The notes beneath the pieces were generated by a model, which saw only the letters and a program-made list of their open reading frames with translations, was not told the DNA's origin and did no database searches. The position numbers and the translations under genes were made by a program. Positions 35,147-45,417 of a stretch of 64,000 nucleotides of DNA are shown one piece after another. The DNA comes from Protea cynaroides (taxonomy: Eukaryota; Streptophyta; Magnoliopsida; Proteales; Proteaceae): positions 76,549,439-76,613,438 of the forward strand of contig CM053272.1 of the NCBI GenBank assembly GCA_028583415.1, given 5' to 3'. Each line of letters begins with the position of its first letter. Position 1 is the first letter of the stretch.

Positions 35147-38100
35147 TTGACCCGCCGACAGAAGAAGATATACCCTATGAACGTGTCTATATGGTCAGAC
35201 GCCCCAGCCCACAGTATAAGCCAGCATGTAGCTCAGGCCTTCCTATCGGCTCAAAAATTGGGGCAGGGGGCAAAAAGATTCTACCTGCCTGCCGACCATC
35301 GTTGGCCACAGCAGCCACCTCGACCGCAGAATCGTCGACCAGTGCGACAAAAAAGAAGGTCCTTTGCCTCATCCCGCCAGCAAATCATCGACGTCGAGGT
35401 AGGGAAATTGCTCGATGCCGCATTCATCCGAGAACTATACTATCCAGAGTGGCTAGCCAACGTGGTCATGGTCGCCAAGGCTGGTGACAAGTGGCGCATC
35501 TACATTGACTATACCGATCTTAACAAGGCCTGCCCCAAGGATAGCTTCCCCCTGCCCCGGATCGACAAGCTCATCGATGCTACTGCTGAACACGCCCAAT
35601 TGAGCTTTATGGACGCCTATTCCGGTTATAACCAAATTAGGATGCACACGGCCGACGCGGAGAAGAAAGCCTTTGTGACCAGCCAAGGCCTTTTCTACTA
35701 TGATGTAATGCCATTTGGCCTCAAAAATGCCGGAGCCACCTATCAGAGGTTAGTCAACAAGATCTTTGCTGAACAAATTGGGTGCAACATGGAGGTGTAC
35801 GTTGACGACATGTTGGTGAAAATTTTAACCGAGAACGACCATGTTCGTGACCTAGAAGAGGCATTCAGTGTACTCCGACGGCACAGAATGCGCCTCAATC
35901 CCGCAAAATGCGCATTCGGGGTCACTTCGGGCAAGCTCCTGGGTTTCATGGTTTCAAGCCGTGGGATCGAGGCCAATCTCGAAAAAATTACGGCCATTTT
36001 GGAAATGACAGCACCCACCAGGGTAAAACAGGTGCAAGAGCTCACCGGACGAGTCACTGCGCTCAGCCGGTTCATGTCGCGTTCTGCGGACAAATGCCTA
36101 CCATTTTTCCAAACCCTGAAGGGCAACAAGACCTTCCAGTGGACGGCCGAGTGCCAACAGGCGTTCGAAGAACTAAATAAATACCTAACATCTCCCTAAT
36201 TGCTGGTAAAACCCGAGGTAGGCGACACTTTGGAGTTATATTTGGCCGTTTCTTCAAAAGCGGTAAGCACGGTACTGATCAAAGAAGTAGAGGGTGTCCA
36301 ACGCCCCATTTATTATGTCAGTAAGGTCCTGCTGGACGCCGAGACCAGGTATAAGTTCATTGAAAAAGTTGCACTGGCGTTAGTTACGTCCACACGTAAG
36401 CTATGCCTGTACTTCCAGGTGTATTCCATCACTGTTCTGATTGATCAACCTCTGAAGAAGATTTTATCTAAGCCAGACATTTCCGGCCGAGTCATCAACT
36501 GGGCCGTTGAATTAGGAGAGTTCGACCATCACTTCAAGCCTCGTACAGCCATCAAAGCCCAGGCGCTGGCCGACTTCCTAATTGAGGCCTCCCCTACCGC
36601 AGACCCAGCTATCGATGACTCACCCCCAGAAGAGCAAACACAGGCATGGACCCTTTTTGTTGACGGGGCATCAAGCAAAACTCAATGCGGTGCAGGATTC
36701 ATCCTCACCAGCCCAGAGGGTTTTCAAATTCGCTGTGCTATTCGATTCATGTTCCAAGTCTCCAACAATGCGGCCGAGTATGAGGCCTTTATCGCGGGAC
36801 TTCGCCTGGCCAAGGCAGTTATGGCTCGGCGGGTCGAAGGGTCTAGCGACTCCCAGCTGGTAGTACGTCAAGTCAATGGAGACTACGAGGCAAAGAAACC
36901 GAGTATGTCCGCCTACCTCGCGAAGGTCCAAGAGGCCGTGTCCACATTCGACTACTTCATTCTGCGTCACATACTCCGGGACCAGAACACCTTGGCGGAC
37001 TCTTTATCCAAACTTACCACGTCGGACTTAAGAGATCTGGATCATACAGTGTATACCGAAGTTCTGACCCACTCCTCCGTGGATGCCACAACCAAGGCCA
37101 TCCTGCCCGCAGTGTCTGAACCATCGTGGATGGATCCAATCTTTTCCTTTCTCCAAAATGGTCAACTCCCAGAAGATAAGAAAGAGGCCAGACGCATCCA
37201 ATCTAAAGCTAGCCATTACGTCATTGAGGAGGTCGTCTTGTACAAGAAGGCTTTCACGTTCCCACTGCTCTGTTGTTTACGTCCTTTCGAAGCGGCAGAA
37301 GCTGTCAGGGAAGTACATGAGGGCATATGTGGTGCACACCAAGGGGGTAGAGTCCTCGCGCACAAGATATTACGCCAGGGATATTATTGGTCGAAAATGC
37401 GGCAAGATTGTATCGACTACGTCAAGCGGTGCTCCAAGTGTCAAATGTACGCACCGGTATCCCACCTCCCAACCGCACCCCTCCGCCCCATCGAAGCAGC
37501 TCCCATCCCATTTGCCACATGGGGCATGGATATCATGGGCCGTTTCCCACCGACGCGTTATCAGCGAAAATTCGTGGTTGTCGCCGTGGATTATTTCACT
37601 AAATGGGCGGAGGCGGAGGCGTTATCCAGCATTTCGGAGAGTGCCATCAGGGCCTTTTTTATTAAGTCGGTTGTATATCGGTACGGAGTCTCACGCGTTC
37701 TCATCACAGATAATGGCAAGCAGTTCGATAACACGGCCTTTGCGGCGTTCTATGCGGAGCATCATATTGAGCACCGACGCGGCGCAGTGAAGCATCCGCA
37801 AACTAGCGGTCAGACGGAGGCCACTAACAAGATCTTGTTGAAGGGCATCAAAACGAGACTCGAGGGGGAAAAAGGGAGGTGGTTGGACGAATTACAACAC
37901 ATACTATGGGCCGATCGGACCACTCTGAAAACAGCCTCGGGCGAATCTCCCTTCCGACTTTCCTTCGGCACAGATGCCGTGATCCCCTTGGAGGTTAGAA
38001 TTGCATCCCACCGGATCGCCAATTACAACCCAGTCACCAATGAGCTGGGGTTACGGGCCAACTTGGACCTTGTAGAAGAAATGAGAGACCAAGCCCAAAT

Positions 38101-38362
38101 ACGGATTGCGGCTAACCAGCAACAGGTAGCCAAGCACTACAACAAGAAGGTGTGCCCTCGATCGTTCAAGGAAGGGGACCTCGTCCTTAGACGGACCATC
38201 GCATCTGACCCTGCTCATCAGGGGAAGCTAGCCCCAAACCGGGAAGGCCACTATCAGGTCACCCAAGCACTGAACACGGGATCCTGCCGCCTAACGGATA
38301 TGGCAGGACGAGCCTTGCCAAGAGCATGGAATGCAGAACACCTCCGACCGTTTTATCAATGA
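35147..38362 (+). pseudogene. pol of A: RT, RNase H, second RNase H, integrase; one stop
   Basis: One frame with a single TAA at 36197. Residues 60-350 of the first part are RT (FMDAYSGYNQ with Asp156; catalytic YVDD 218-221). After the stop: classic RNase H domain (to about residue 130 of the second part), then a second, archaeal-type RNase H (WTLFVDGASS; Asp154, Glu193, Asp217, Asp267), a mark of the Tat lineage. Integrase follows with an HHCC finger (His373, His380, Cys411, Cys414) and Asp444, Asp504, Glu540, a perfect D35E spacing. The protease expected between gag and RT is absent: gag tail (IDPPTEEDIPYERVYMV, another frame) runs into RT within ~150 bp. Confidence 0.93.
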
Positions 38363-38544
38363 AATCCCCCTAGTGTACTTGAGCCATTTCCAGCTCCACT
38401 TCGGTGACTTTAGTGAATTTCCGACAAAGGAGTTACCCTGCATTCTCCAGCACATTTGGCCACACGAATATACGCAAATCAGCTATATATGACTTCACAT
38501 CGTAACGAATATCCTCCTGCACCGATACAGATATCATCCCGGCC

Positions 38545-39000
38545 CCATGCCGATGTGAGACCCATTTGACCCTTGGATTTCACCAAGTGTGGGAACCCCT
38601 TGGGCCGAGGAGGGTCGAAACGGCTTCGCGCCGCTACGGATATCATCCCGGCCCCGTGCCGATGTGAGACCCATTCGACCCTAGGATTTCACCAAGTGTG
38701 GAAACCCCTTGGGCCGAGGAGGGTAGAAACGGCTTCGCGCCGCTACGGACATCATCCCGGCACCGTGCTGATGTGAGACCCATTCGACCCATGGATTTCA
38801 CCAAGTGTGGGAACCCCTTGGGTTGAGGAGGGTAGAAGCGGCTTCGCGCCGCTACCGATATCATCCCGGCCCCGTGCCGATGTGAGACCCATTCGACCCA
38901 AGGATTTCACCAAGTGTGGGAACCCCTTGGGTTGAGGAGGGTCGAAACGGCTTCGCGCCGCTACGGATATCATCCCAGCCCCATGCCGATGTGATACCCT
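38545..39000. repeat. 109 bp tandem array of A
   Basis: Four-plus units; GATTTCACCAAGTGTG recurs near 38575, 38684, 38793 and 38902. It is related in sequence and position to the 108 bp array of B (48144-49262), in each case between pol and the antisense gene. It contains CCGGCMCCGTGCCG palindromes. 38363-38544 and 39001-39218 hold no gene; 39125-39200 has four TTACATCGGTA/TTATATTGGTA motifs near the antisense gene's stop. Confidence 0.9.
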
Positions 39001-39218
39001 TGTTATTTCGATGTCTATGGAGGGTAGACAGGGACAGACATATGAACCTTCCAAAAGAACAGAAAGGGAAAGGAAGCCATTACACAAGGTAGTTCAACTC
39101 ACGACTTTTAATTAATTCTGAATCATTAGAGGTTACATCGGTAAGAGAGATTATATTGGTACAAACGATTACATCGGTACAACTTACATCGGTATAAAAA
39201 AAAAAGAAAAAAAAAACC

Positions 39219-41728
39219 TTAAGTATGTTCATCTGGGGGGCTTGCCTCTCCGCGGGTAAGGTCACCAGAGCTATTCTCGCCGACCATGTTTGTCTGCGGA
39301 AGAGAACCGCCGGGAGTAGGGGGCGGACCCATGGCAGAGGCAGTCCCGTCCTGAGGGGTGGTCAGGGTCCCATCTACATCCGGAGAGGCTGGAGGCTCCT
39401 CACCCTCGAAGACCTCGTCCAGCCATCGGAGCATCTCATCATCGTCCATCTCAGGGATTTCCACTTCATCCTCATCCGGAACAAGGCAAGTGGCGCCAGT
39501 ATAGTCTATACCCGGCACCCTCTCGTCCACGAACTCCTTCAGAGCAAGCGCCCCCTGGGTAAAGCTTTGCAGAGAGAGACGACCCACCAACTCCTTAAAC
39601 TCTTCGGACTTTTGATACAACCGCACTGCACCAGCCGCGAGGGAGCGCACCTTCATATAACTGTCCCGCCACCGAGATCTCTGGTTCCTTGCCCGATCCA
39701 GAGCCGACTTCAACTGACCGATCCGCTCCTCCCACGCCCTTGCCTCGTCCTCAAGACGCTGTTTATCTTCAAGGTTCTTGGCATTTTCTCGCACCAGGTG
39801 AGTAACTTCGGCGGTCACAGAAGTCACCTCTCGCTCCTTGTACCGAAGCTGTCTCCTAGCATCATCCCGCGCCTCCTCGGCAGAGTGTAGCTTGCTGTCC
39901 ATCTCGGCCAACCTACGTGCTGTTTCCTCGGCACGTTCCTTTAAGGTTTCGAGATAAACTCCAAGCTGCATCGAAAGAACAAACAACTAACTCACAGGAC
40001 CAACCAAAGAATATACCAGACGGGGTCGGATGATGAAGGCAACTTACAGATGCACCCAACGTATCTGCCCCAGAGATCAGCGAAGGCGTGGGGAGCTCCC
40101 ACACCAGCGATCGGTCCCGTGGTAGAATGGCTCCCTTTAACAGTTCCCTCACGGCGCGGATATCCCCATGGCCGTGTCCTCTTCAGTAAGCGCCTAGTCA
40201 GGGCAGAATGCGCACTCATCCCCGGTGCGGTTGCGGGGGGAGGGTCCCAACAGGGGGATGCGTCTGACGTCACCACGAACGCCACCCATCCCCTGAAGCA
40301 CCCTCGGTCTCTCGGCTGGGGCGGCTGGCGATGTCTGGACGTGCGCAGGTGTCGGCTGCCGAGCTGCACTGACCTCTGACGTTTCCCCCAGTGCCAGTAT
40401 AGCCTCCGGCATGATAGCAGTGGTCCCTTTTCCTGAAAAATCAAGTATACGGTACCGAGGAATCAGAGGCATTGCATAGACACGCGCGGCATCGGCCAAG
40501 GAAGAATCAGGTGATAGCTTACGAGTCCTTTTGGAGGGCCTTCTCGTCAGATCTACCTCGGTGCCAGCCTGATCTGCTGCGACCCTCGGCGCTTGCTCCT
40601 CCTGGGCCCTCTTCGCCGCGGCCTCCTTCCGAGCGTCATTCTTTTTCTTCAACTCCAGCAGATAGTCCTTGCTTAGTTTCACTGTAAAAAACAAAAACAT
40701 AATCAGCCCAGTTAGTAGGTCAACATCGGAAATGTTACGACGAAGCAATACTCACAAAGACGGTTCTCATGCAAAACAAGGGGATCCTTCAGTTCAGCCA
40801 CCCGGATCCGAGCCCCTTCGGAGCACCGAGCACGTTGCAACATCTTGGACTCCTCGGGCCGTAGGGGCGAATCCGTATTGAATGCATCGGCGTCTAACTT
40901 CTTCCACACATTCTCCAGCGTCACATCACCACCTCGGATGTAGAAAAACTTGTTCTTCCACAGTTTAATCGAGGTCAGCTTATCTGCTAGGAGGTCACCG
41001 AACTCGGGCCTTTTGGCGAAGTAGTACCACCCGGACTGGCAGTAGTCATTAAAGGTGAACATGTGGCGGAACATGTTTAGCGTCGGTACACACCCCAACC
41101 TCTGAAAGTAGATAACGAATGCTATCAGGTTCTTCCACGAGTTCGGCATCAGTTGGATGGGGACTACTTGATAAAATCTTAAGATTTCGCCCACCAACTT
41201 CGGTACCGGCACCCGGAAGCCGGCCTTAAACATTTTGATGTTAACGCACAGCTCTGACCTCCGACTCCAGCAGGCCTGATCCCCCTCAACGGGCCTTCGA
41301 ATTTCCACGTCATCCGGAATCTGATAGCGCTCCCGGAGACTATCGAACTCTGCCTTGGTCAAAAGGGATACCTCACCACGGGCGTCAAACTCTGGGGGAG
41401 CCTCGGCTCCCTCCCAGGCCTATATCAGCACCTCAGAGCCGACCTCATGGGTGGATATTCCCACTAACTGATCTCGTCAGGAGGGACCTTCCTCGGTTGC
41501 CAACTCTATCTCGGAACCACCTTCGGATATCCGCCCCCCGGAATCACTTGGCAGCGATGAGCCCGATGCCGACTCACTGTCGGATGAGACCGAACTACCA
41601 CTACTACTGCTATTACTGGATGATGTACCCATACCCTCTATATCTACTTGGAATTCGGCCTCCCTACCCTCGTCAGCCATACCACAAGAGTACTTGGATA
41701 AAGATATACTTACTGATTGCAAATCCAC
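39219..41728 (-). pseudogene. Antisense three-exon gene of A (putative gypsy-type transposon protein)
   Basis: Runs opposite to pol. Exon 1 is 41728 (or ATG 41680, MADEGREAEF) to 40756; intron 40755-40682 (GTGAGT...TTTACAG, 74 bp); exon 2 40681-40048; intron 40047-39966 (GTAAGT...GATGCAG, 82 bp); exon 3 39965-39219. Exon 1 has a Ser-rich acidic start, then FDSLRERYQIPDDVEIRRP, PNSWKNLIAFVIYF and FNDYCQSGWYYFAKRP, matching the putative gypsy-type transposon domain (Pfam PF04195, from memory). Exon 3 begins LGVYLETLKERAEETARRLA, a long coiled coil, with an acidic tail. Broken by TGA 41479, TAG 41422, a TAG at 40196 (Trp in B) and a frameshift after it. Function unknown; known as an antisense extra ORF in Tat elements. 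Confidence 0.8.
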
Positions 41729-41862
41729 ACCGAGGTCACCCGACCGAGCCGCTGTACGATACCTGCGCCGATGTGCAAGCGACGAACCGATGTGGAGACA
41801 GGACCGATGTGAGTGGATAAAACAGTATTTTCAGAGTGGGGGACCTCATACCCCACCACCCA

Positions 41863-42000
41863 TTTTTATAAAGCATCAACCTCTCTTCTATCTACGTGGC
41901 GCATTTATTACCGACGACGCACTCGGGTCCGTTGGTCGGGTCCCACCATGCGGTATCCATTTCCAGCCTGCACCCAGTATCCGGATCCGAATATGACCCA
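41863..42000 (-). promoter_or_regulatory. Conserved promoter of the antisense gene in A
   Basis: The minus strand has GCTTTATAAAAATGGGTGG (TATA at 41870-41863), then GTGGGGTATGA, about 180 bp before the MADEG start. Upstream, ATGGATACCGCA, GGGACCCGACCAACGGACCC and GTCGGTAATAAATGC are shared with B (45100-45170). Conservation across two diverged elements in a non-coding stretch supports a real promoter; transcription itself is inferred. Confidence 0.6.
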
Positions 42001-42036
42001 CCCGGCGGGTGACGACCTTGGTACCATCTTCAGAAT

Positions 42037-43760
42037 GACCGATGTGTATTGGCCGCAGTGCCCACATTGGTCGAGTGGCCTCGGATCACGTGACCCGCAC
42101 GTGATGGTCTTGGAACCATCCTCAGAATGACCGATGTGTATTGGCCGCAGTGCCCACATTGGTCGAGTGGCCTCGACTCACGTGACCCTCACATGATGGT
42201 CTCGGAATCATCCTCAGAATGACCGATGTGTATTGGCCGCAGTGCCCACATCGGTCGAGTGGCCTCGGATCACGTGACCCGCACGTGATGGTCTCGGACC
42301 TATCCTCAGAATGACCGATGTGTATTGGCCGCAGTGCCCACATCGATCGAGTGGCCTCGGCTCACGGACCTGCACGTGATGGTCTCGAAACCATCCTCAA
42401 AATGACCGATGTGTATTGGCCGTAGTGCCCACATTGGTTGAGTGGGCTCGGATCACGTGACCCACACGTGACGGTCTCGGCACCGTCTTCAGGATGGTCG
42501 ATGTGTATTGGCCGCAGTGCCCACATCGGTCGAGTGGCCTCGGATCACCTAACCCACACGTGATGCTCTCAACACCATACTCAAAGCAACTGATGTGTTT
42601 TGACCGCAGTGCCCACATCGGTCTGGTAGGCTCGGATCACGTGACCCGTACGTGACGGTCTCGGCACCGTCTTCAGAATGACCGATGTGTATTGGCCGCA
42701 GTGCCTACATCGGTCGAGTGACTACGGATCACGTGACCCACACGTGATTCTCTCGACACTATCCTCAAAGCGACCGATGTGTATTGGCCGCAGTGCCCAC
42801 ATCGATCGAGTGGCCTCGGCTCACGTGACCCGCACGTGATGGTCTCGGAACCATCCTCAGAATGACCGATGTGTATTGGCCGCAGTGCCCACATCGGTCG
42901 AGTGGGCTCTGATCACGTGCGGGATCACGTGATCCGTACGTGATGGTCTCGGCACCTTCTTCAGAATGGCAGATGTGTATTGGCCGCAGTGCCCACATTG
43001 GTCGAGTGACCTCGGATCACGTGACCCGCACGTGATGCTCTCGACACCATCCTCAAAGCAACCGATGTGTATTAACCACAGTGCCCACATCGGTGACGTG
43101 GGCTCCGAACACATGACCCACACGTGACGATCTCGGCACCGTCTTCAGAATGACTGATGTGTATTGGCCGCAGTGCCCACATCGATCGAGTGACTTCAGA
43201 TCATGTGACCCGCACGTGATGCTCTCGACACCATCCTCAAAGCAACCGATGTGTATTGACCGCAGTGCCCACATCGGTCACGTGGGCTCCGATCACGTGA
43301 CCTGCACGTGACGGTCTCGGCACCATCTTTAGAATGACCAATGTGTATTGGCCGCAGTGCCCACATCGGTCGAGTGACTTCGGATCACGTGACCCACACG
43401 TGATGCTCTCGACACCATCCTCAAAGCGACCGATGTGTATTGATCGCAGTGCCCACATCGGTCACTTGGGCTTCGATCACGTGACCCGCACGTGACGGTC
43501 TCGGCACCGTCTTCAGAATGACCGATGTGTATTGGCCGCAGTGCCCACATCGGTCGAGTGACCTCGGATCACGTGACCCGCACGTGATGCTCTTGACACC
43601 ATCCTTAAAGCGACCGATGTGTATTGACCGCAATGCCCACATCGGTCAGGTGGGCTCGGATCACGTGACCCACACGTGACGGCCTCGGCACCATCCTCAA
43701 AGTGACCGATGTGTATTGACCGTAGTGCCCACATCGACTCCTGATCCGAAGCTTCTAGTA
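42037..43760. repeat. 92 bp tandem array of A, about 19 units
   Basis: GACCGATGTGTATTGGCCGC recurs every 92 bp from 42037 to about 43704, with one 12 bp insertion near 42920. Each unit holds two inverted repeats: CGACCGATGTG...CACATCGGTCG (11 bp arms) and TCACGTG-ACCCG-CACGTGA (two G-box CACGTG cores). Unit variants alternate (CTCGGCACCGTCTTCAGAATG and CTCGACACCATCCTCAAAGC), so the true period is partly a dimer. The 73-residue minus-strand frames repeated through it are artefacts. 43761-43973 has no feature I can name. Confidence 0.95.
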
Positions 43761-43899
43761 GTGACCGACGTGGCCCAACCGCAGTGGCCACCTCGGTCCC
43801 GGATCCGCCTTCTTCGACAACACTGACGCGCTCTTAACAAACAGCGCCCTATTCCCTCGGCGGGGTCTACTACATACATGATCCGACTCTTCCAAATTT

Positions 43900-43993
43900 G
43901 GCAGAGCAACGAGACAAGTTGTTAGGGGGAGTAACCGTCTCTTTATTTCTTGCTCAGCCGAACTCGTCAGATTCGACAGGGCAACGAGGCAAG
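43900..43993 (+). other. Purine-tract region of A with a decoy copy
   Basis: CGACAGGGCAACGAGGCAAG directly precedes the 3' LTR start TGTTAGGG. A near copy, GCAGAGCAACGAGACAAG then TTGTTAGGGGGAG, lies ~75 bp upstream. The tract is not a pure purine run, so its use as primer is inferred from position. Confidence 0.55.
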
Positions 43994-44436
43994 TGTTAGG
44001 GAATTATGCTACGTTGGGGTCATTCCCTCGACACGTAGGACACAATATCGGCGCCACGTGGAGATTCACCATTTGGCAAAGGATAGGAACGGTATTACCC
44101 CTCAAGCACAGGAAGAAAGGGTAAACTCGGTATTTCAGGGTTTCACACTATTCACTATAAATAGGGCGAATCCCGAGGTTTTTAACACACAACATTTACT
44201 GCTCATTCATTACTCCTTGAGATTCACGCTCTGACACATCGGTCGGAAAATCTCACCTCACCCCACACTTTATAATATCTTAGTGGCTCGACACCGAGCC
44301 CATTGACTGTTCATAGAGCCTAACTTTGGCATCGGAGTGGACCCGGGGCATCCAGCCCTCCTCCCTTCTTTGCCTTTCCTTGTCTTGCAGGTCCAGTCAG
44401 CAAGAAGGACCCACAGGACGGATTTGGGCCGAAACA
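43994..44436 (+). mobile_element. 3' LTR of A
   Basis: 443 bp, same length as the 5' LTR and co-linear with it. It is followed by GTGGC and the resumed 96 bp array of B. Confidence 0.92.
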
Positions 44437-44441
44437 GTGGC

Positions 44442-45020
44442 CAATGCACATCGGTCATTTGCAGAGGATGAGAGTCAGAGGCTGTCACGGGATTGCCACG
44501 TGATCCAAGCCAATGCGACCGATGTGGGCACTGCGGCCAATACTCATCGGTCCTTTGCTAAGGAAGAAATGCCGAGGCCGTCATGGGATTGTCACGTGTT
44601 CCGAGCCAATTCGACCGATGTGGGCACTGCGGACAATACACATCGGGCATTTGCAGAGGATGAGAGTCAGAGGCCGTCACGGGATTGCCACGTGATCCGA
44701 GCCAATGCGATCGATGTGGGCACTGTGGCCAATACTCATCGGTCCTTTGCTGAGGAAGAAATACCGAGGCCATCACGGGATTGTCACGCGTTCTGAGCCA
44801 ATTCGATCGATGTGGGCACTGCGGCCAATACAAATTGGGCATTTGCGGAGGATGAGAGTTCGAGGCCATCACGGGATTGTCACGTGTTCTGAGCCAATTC
44901 GACCGATGTGGGCACTGCAGCCAATACATATAAGTCATTTGCTGAGGACGAATTGGCGAACCAATATGATCGATTTGGATGCGGCGACCAATACACATCG
45001 GTCCGATCTGTCAGAGGAAG
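44442..45020 (-). repeat. 96 bp tandem array of B, right part
   Basis: Core GACCGATGTGGGCACTGCGG at 44517, 44613, 44709, 44805 and 44901, period 96. Units with GAGGATGAGAGTC alternate with units with GAGGAAGAAATGCC. Each unit has a CACGTG or a decayed form and the ACCGATGTG...CACATCGGT stem. In the direction of B's antisense gene this array lies just upstream of its promoter, as in A. Confidence 0.92.
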
Positions 45021-45084
45021 TCCGAGTCTGTCACGAACTGCTTGTCTGATTGAAAGTTTGAAAGAATGCTCCTAAATCTGAGTC

Positions 45085-45260
45085 TGGATCTGGGTCGGTC
45101 ATGGATACCGCAAGGCGGGACCCATTCAACGGACCCGTTATGTTTCGTCGGTAATAAATGCACCGACCGATGACCCAATGGTTTGCTCCCATGTGGACTG
45201 AGCAGGCATGGGGTCTTATAAAAGGGGCGGTGGGGTATGAAGGCTCCTCACTCTGAGATC
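45085..45260 (+). promoter_or_regulatory. Conserved promoter of the antisense gene in B
   Basis: ATGGATACCGCAAGGCGGGAC, CAACGGACCCG and CGTCGGTAATAAATGCACC precede TCTTATAAAAGGGGCGGTGG (TATA at 45217-45223) and GGGGTATGA. The gene's ATG is 195 bp further. The same blocks in the same order occur in A. Confidence 0.6.
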
Positions 45261-45417
45261 ACTATTGTGGTTGCTTACATTGGCTTTTTGGCTCTGCACA
45301 TCGGTACCTACTTGGCACCTCGACTCAGACAGCTCGCAGCGGCTCAGTTCTTTTCACATCGGCGCTACCTTATATCAGAAATCAGTAAGTATTATTTTCT
45401 TCCAAGTCTTTTAAAAC

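Larger units (their letters stand above)
32625..44436 (+). mobile_element. Element A: Tat-lineage gypsy retrotransposon
   Basis: 11.81 kb, with 443 bp LTRs at both ends and flanks GCGGC (32620-32624) and GTGGC (44437-44441), a 5 bp duplication with one transition. It landed inside the 96 bp array of element B, a relative. The order is LTR, primer site, gag, RT-RNase H-second RNase H-integrase, 109 bp array, antisense gene, 92 bp array, purine tract, LTR. It carries premature stops and lacks protease. LTRs differ at about 16 of 443 positions, all transitions by hand count. Confidence 0.92.

Noticed and set aside
42037..43760. CRISPR-like array of regular repeats
   Set aside because: The units are head-to-tail copies with no unique spacers, inside a plant retrotransposon.
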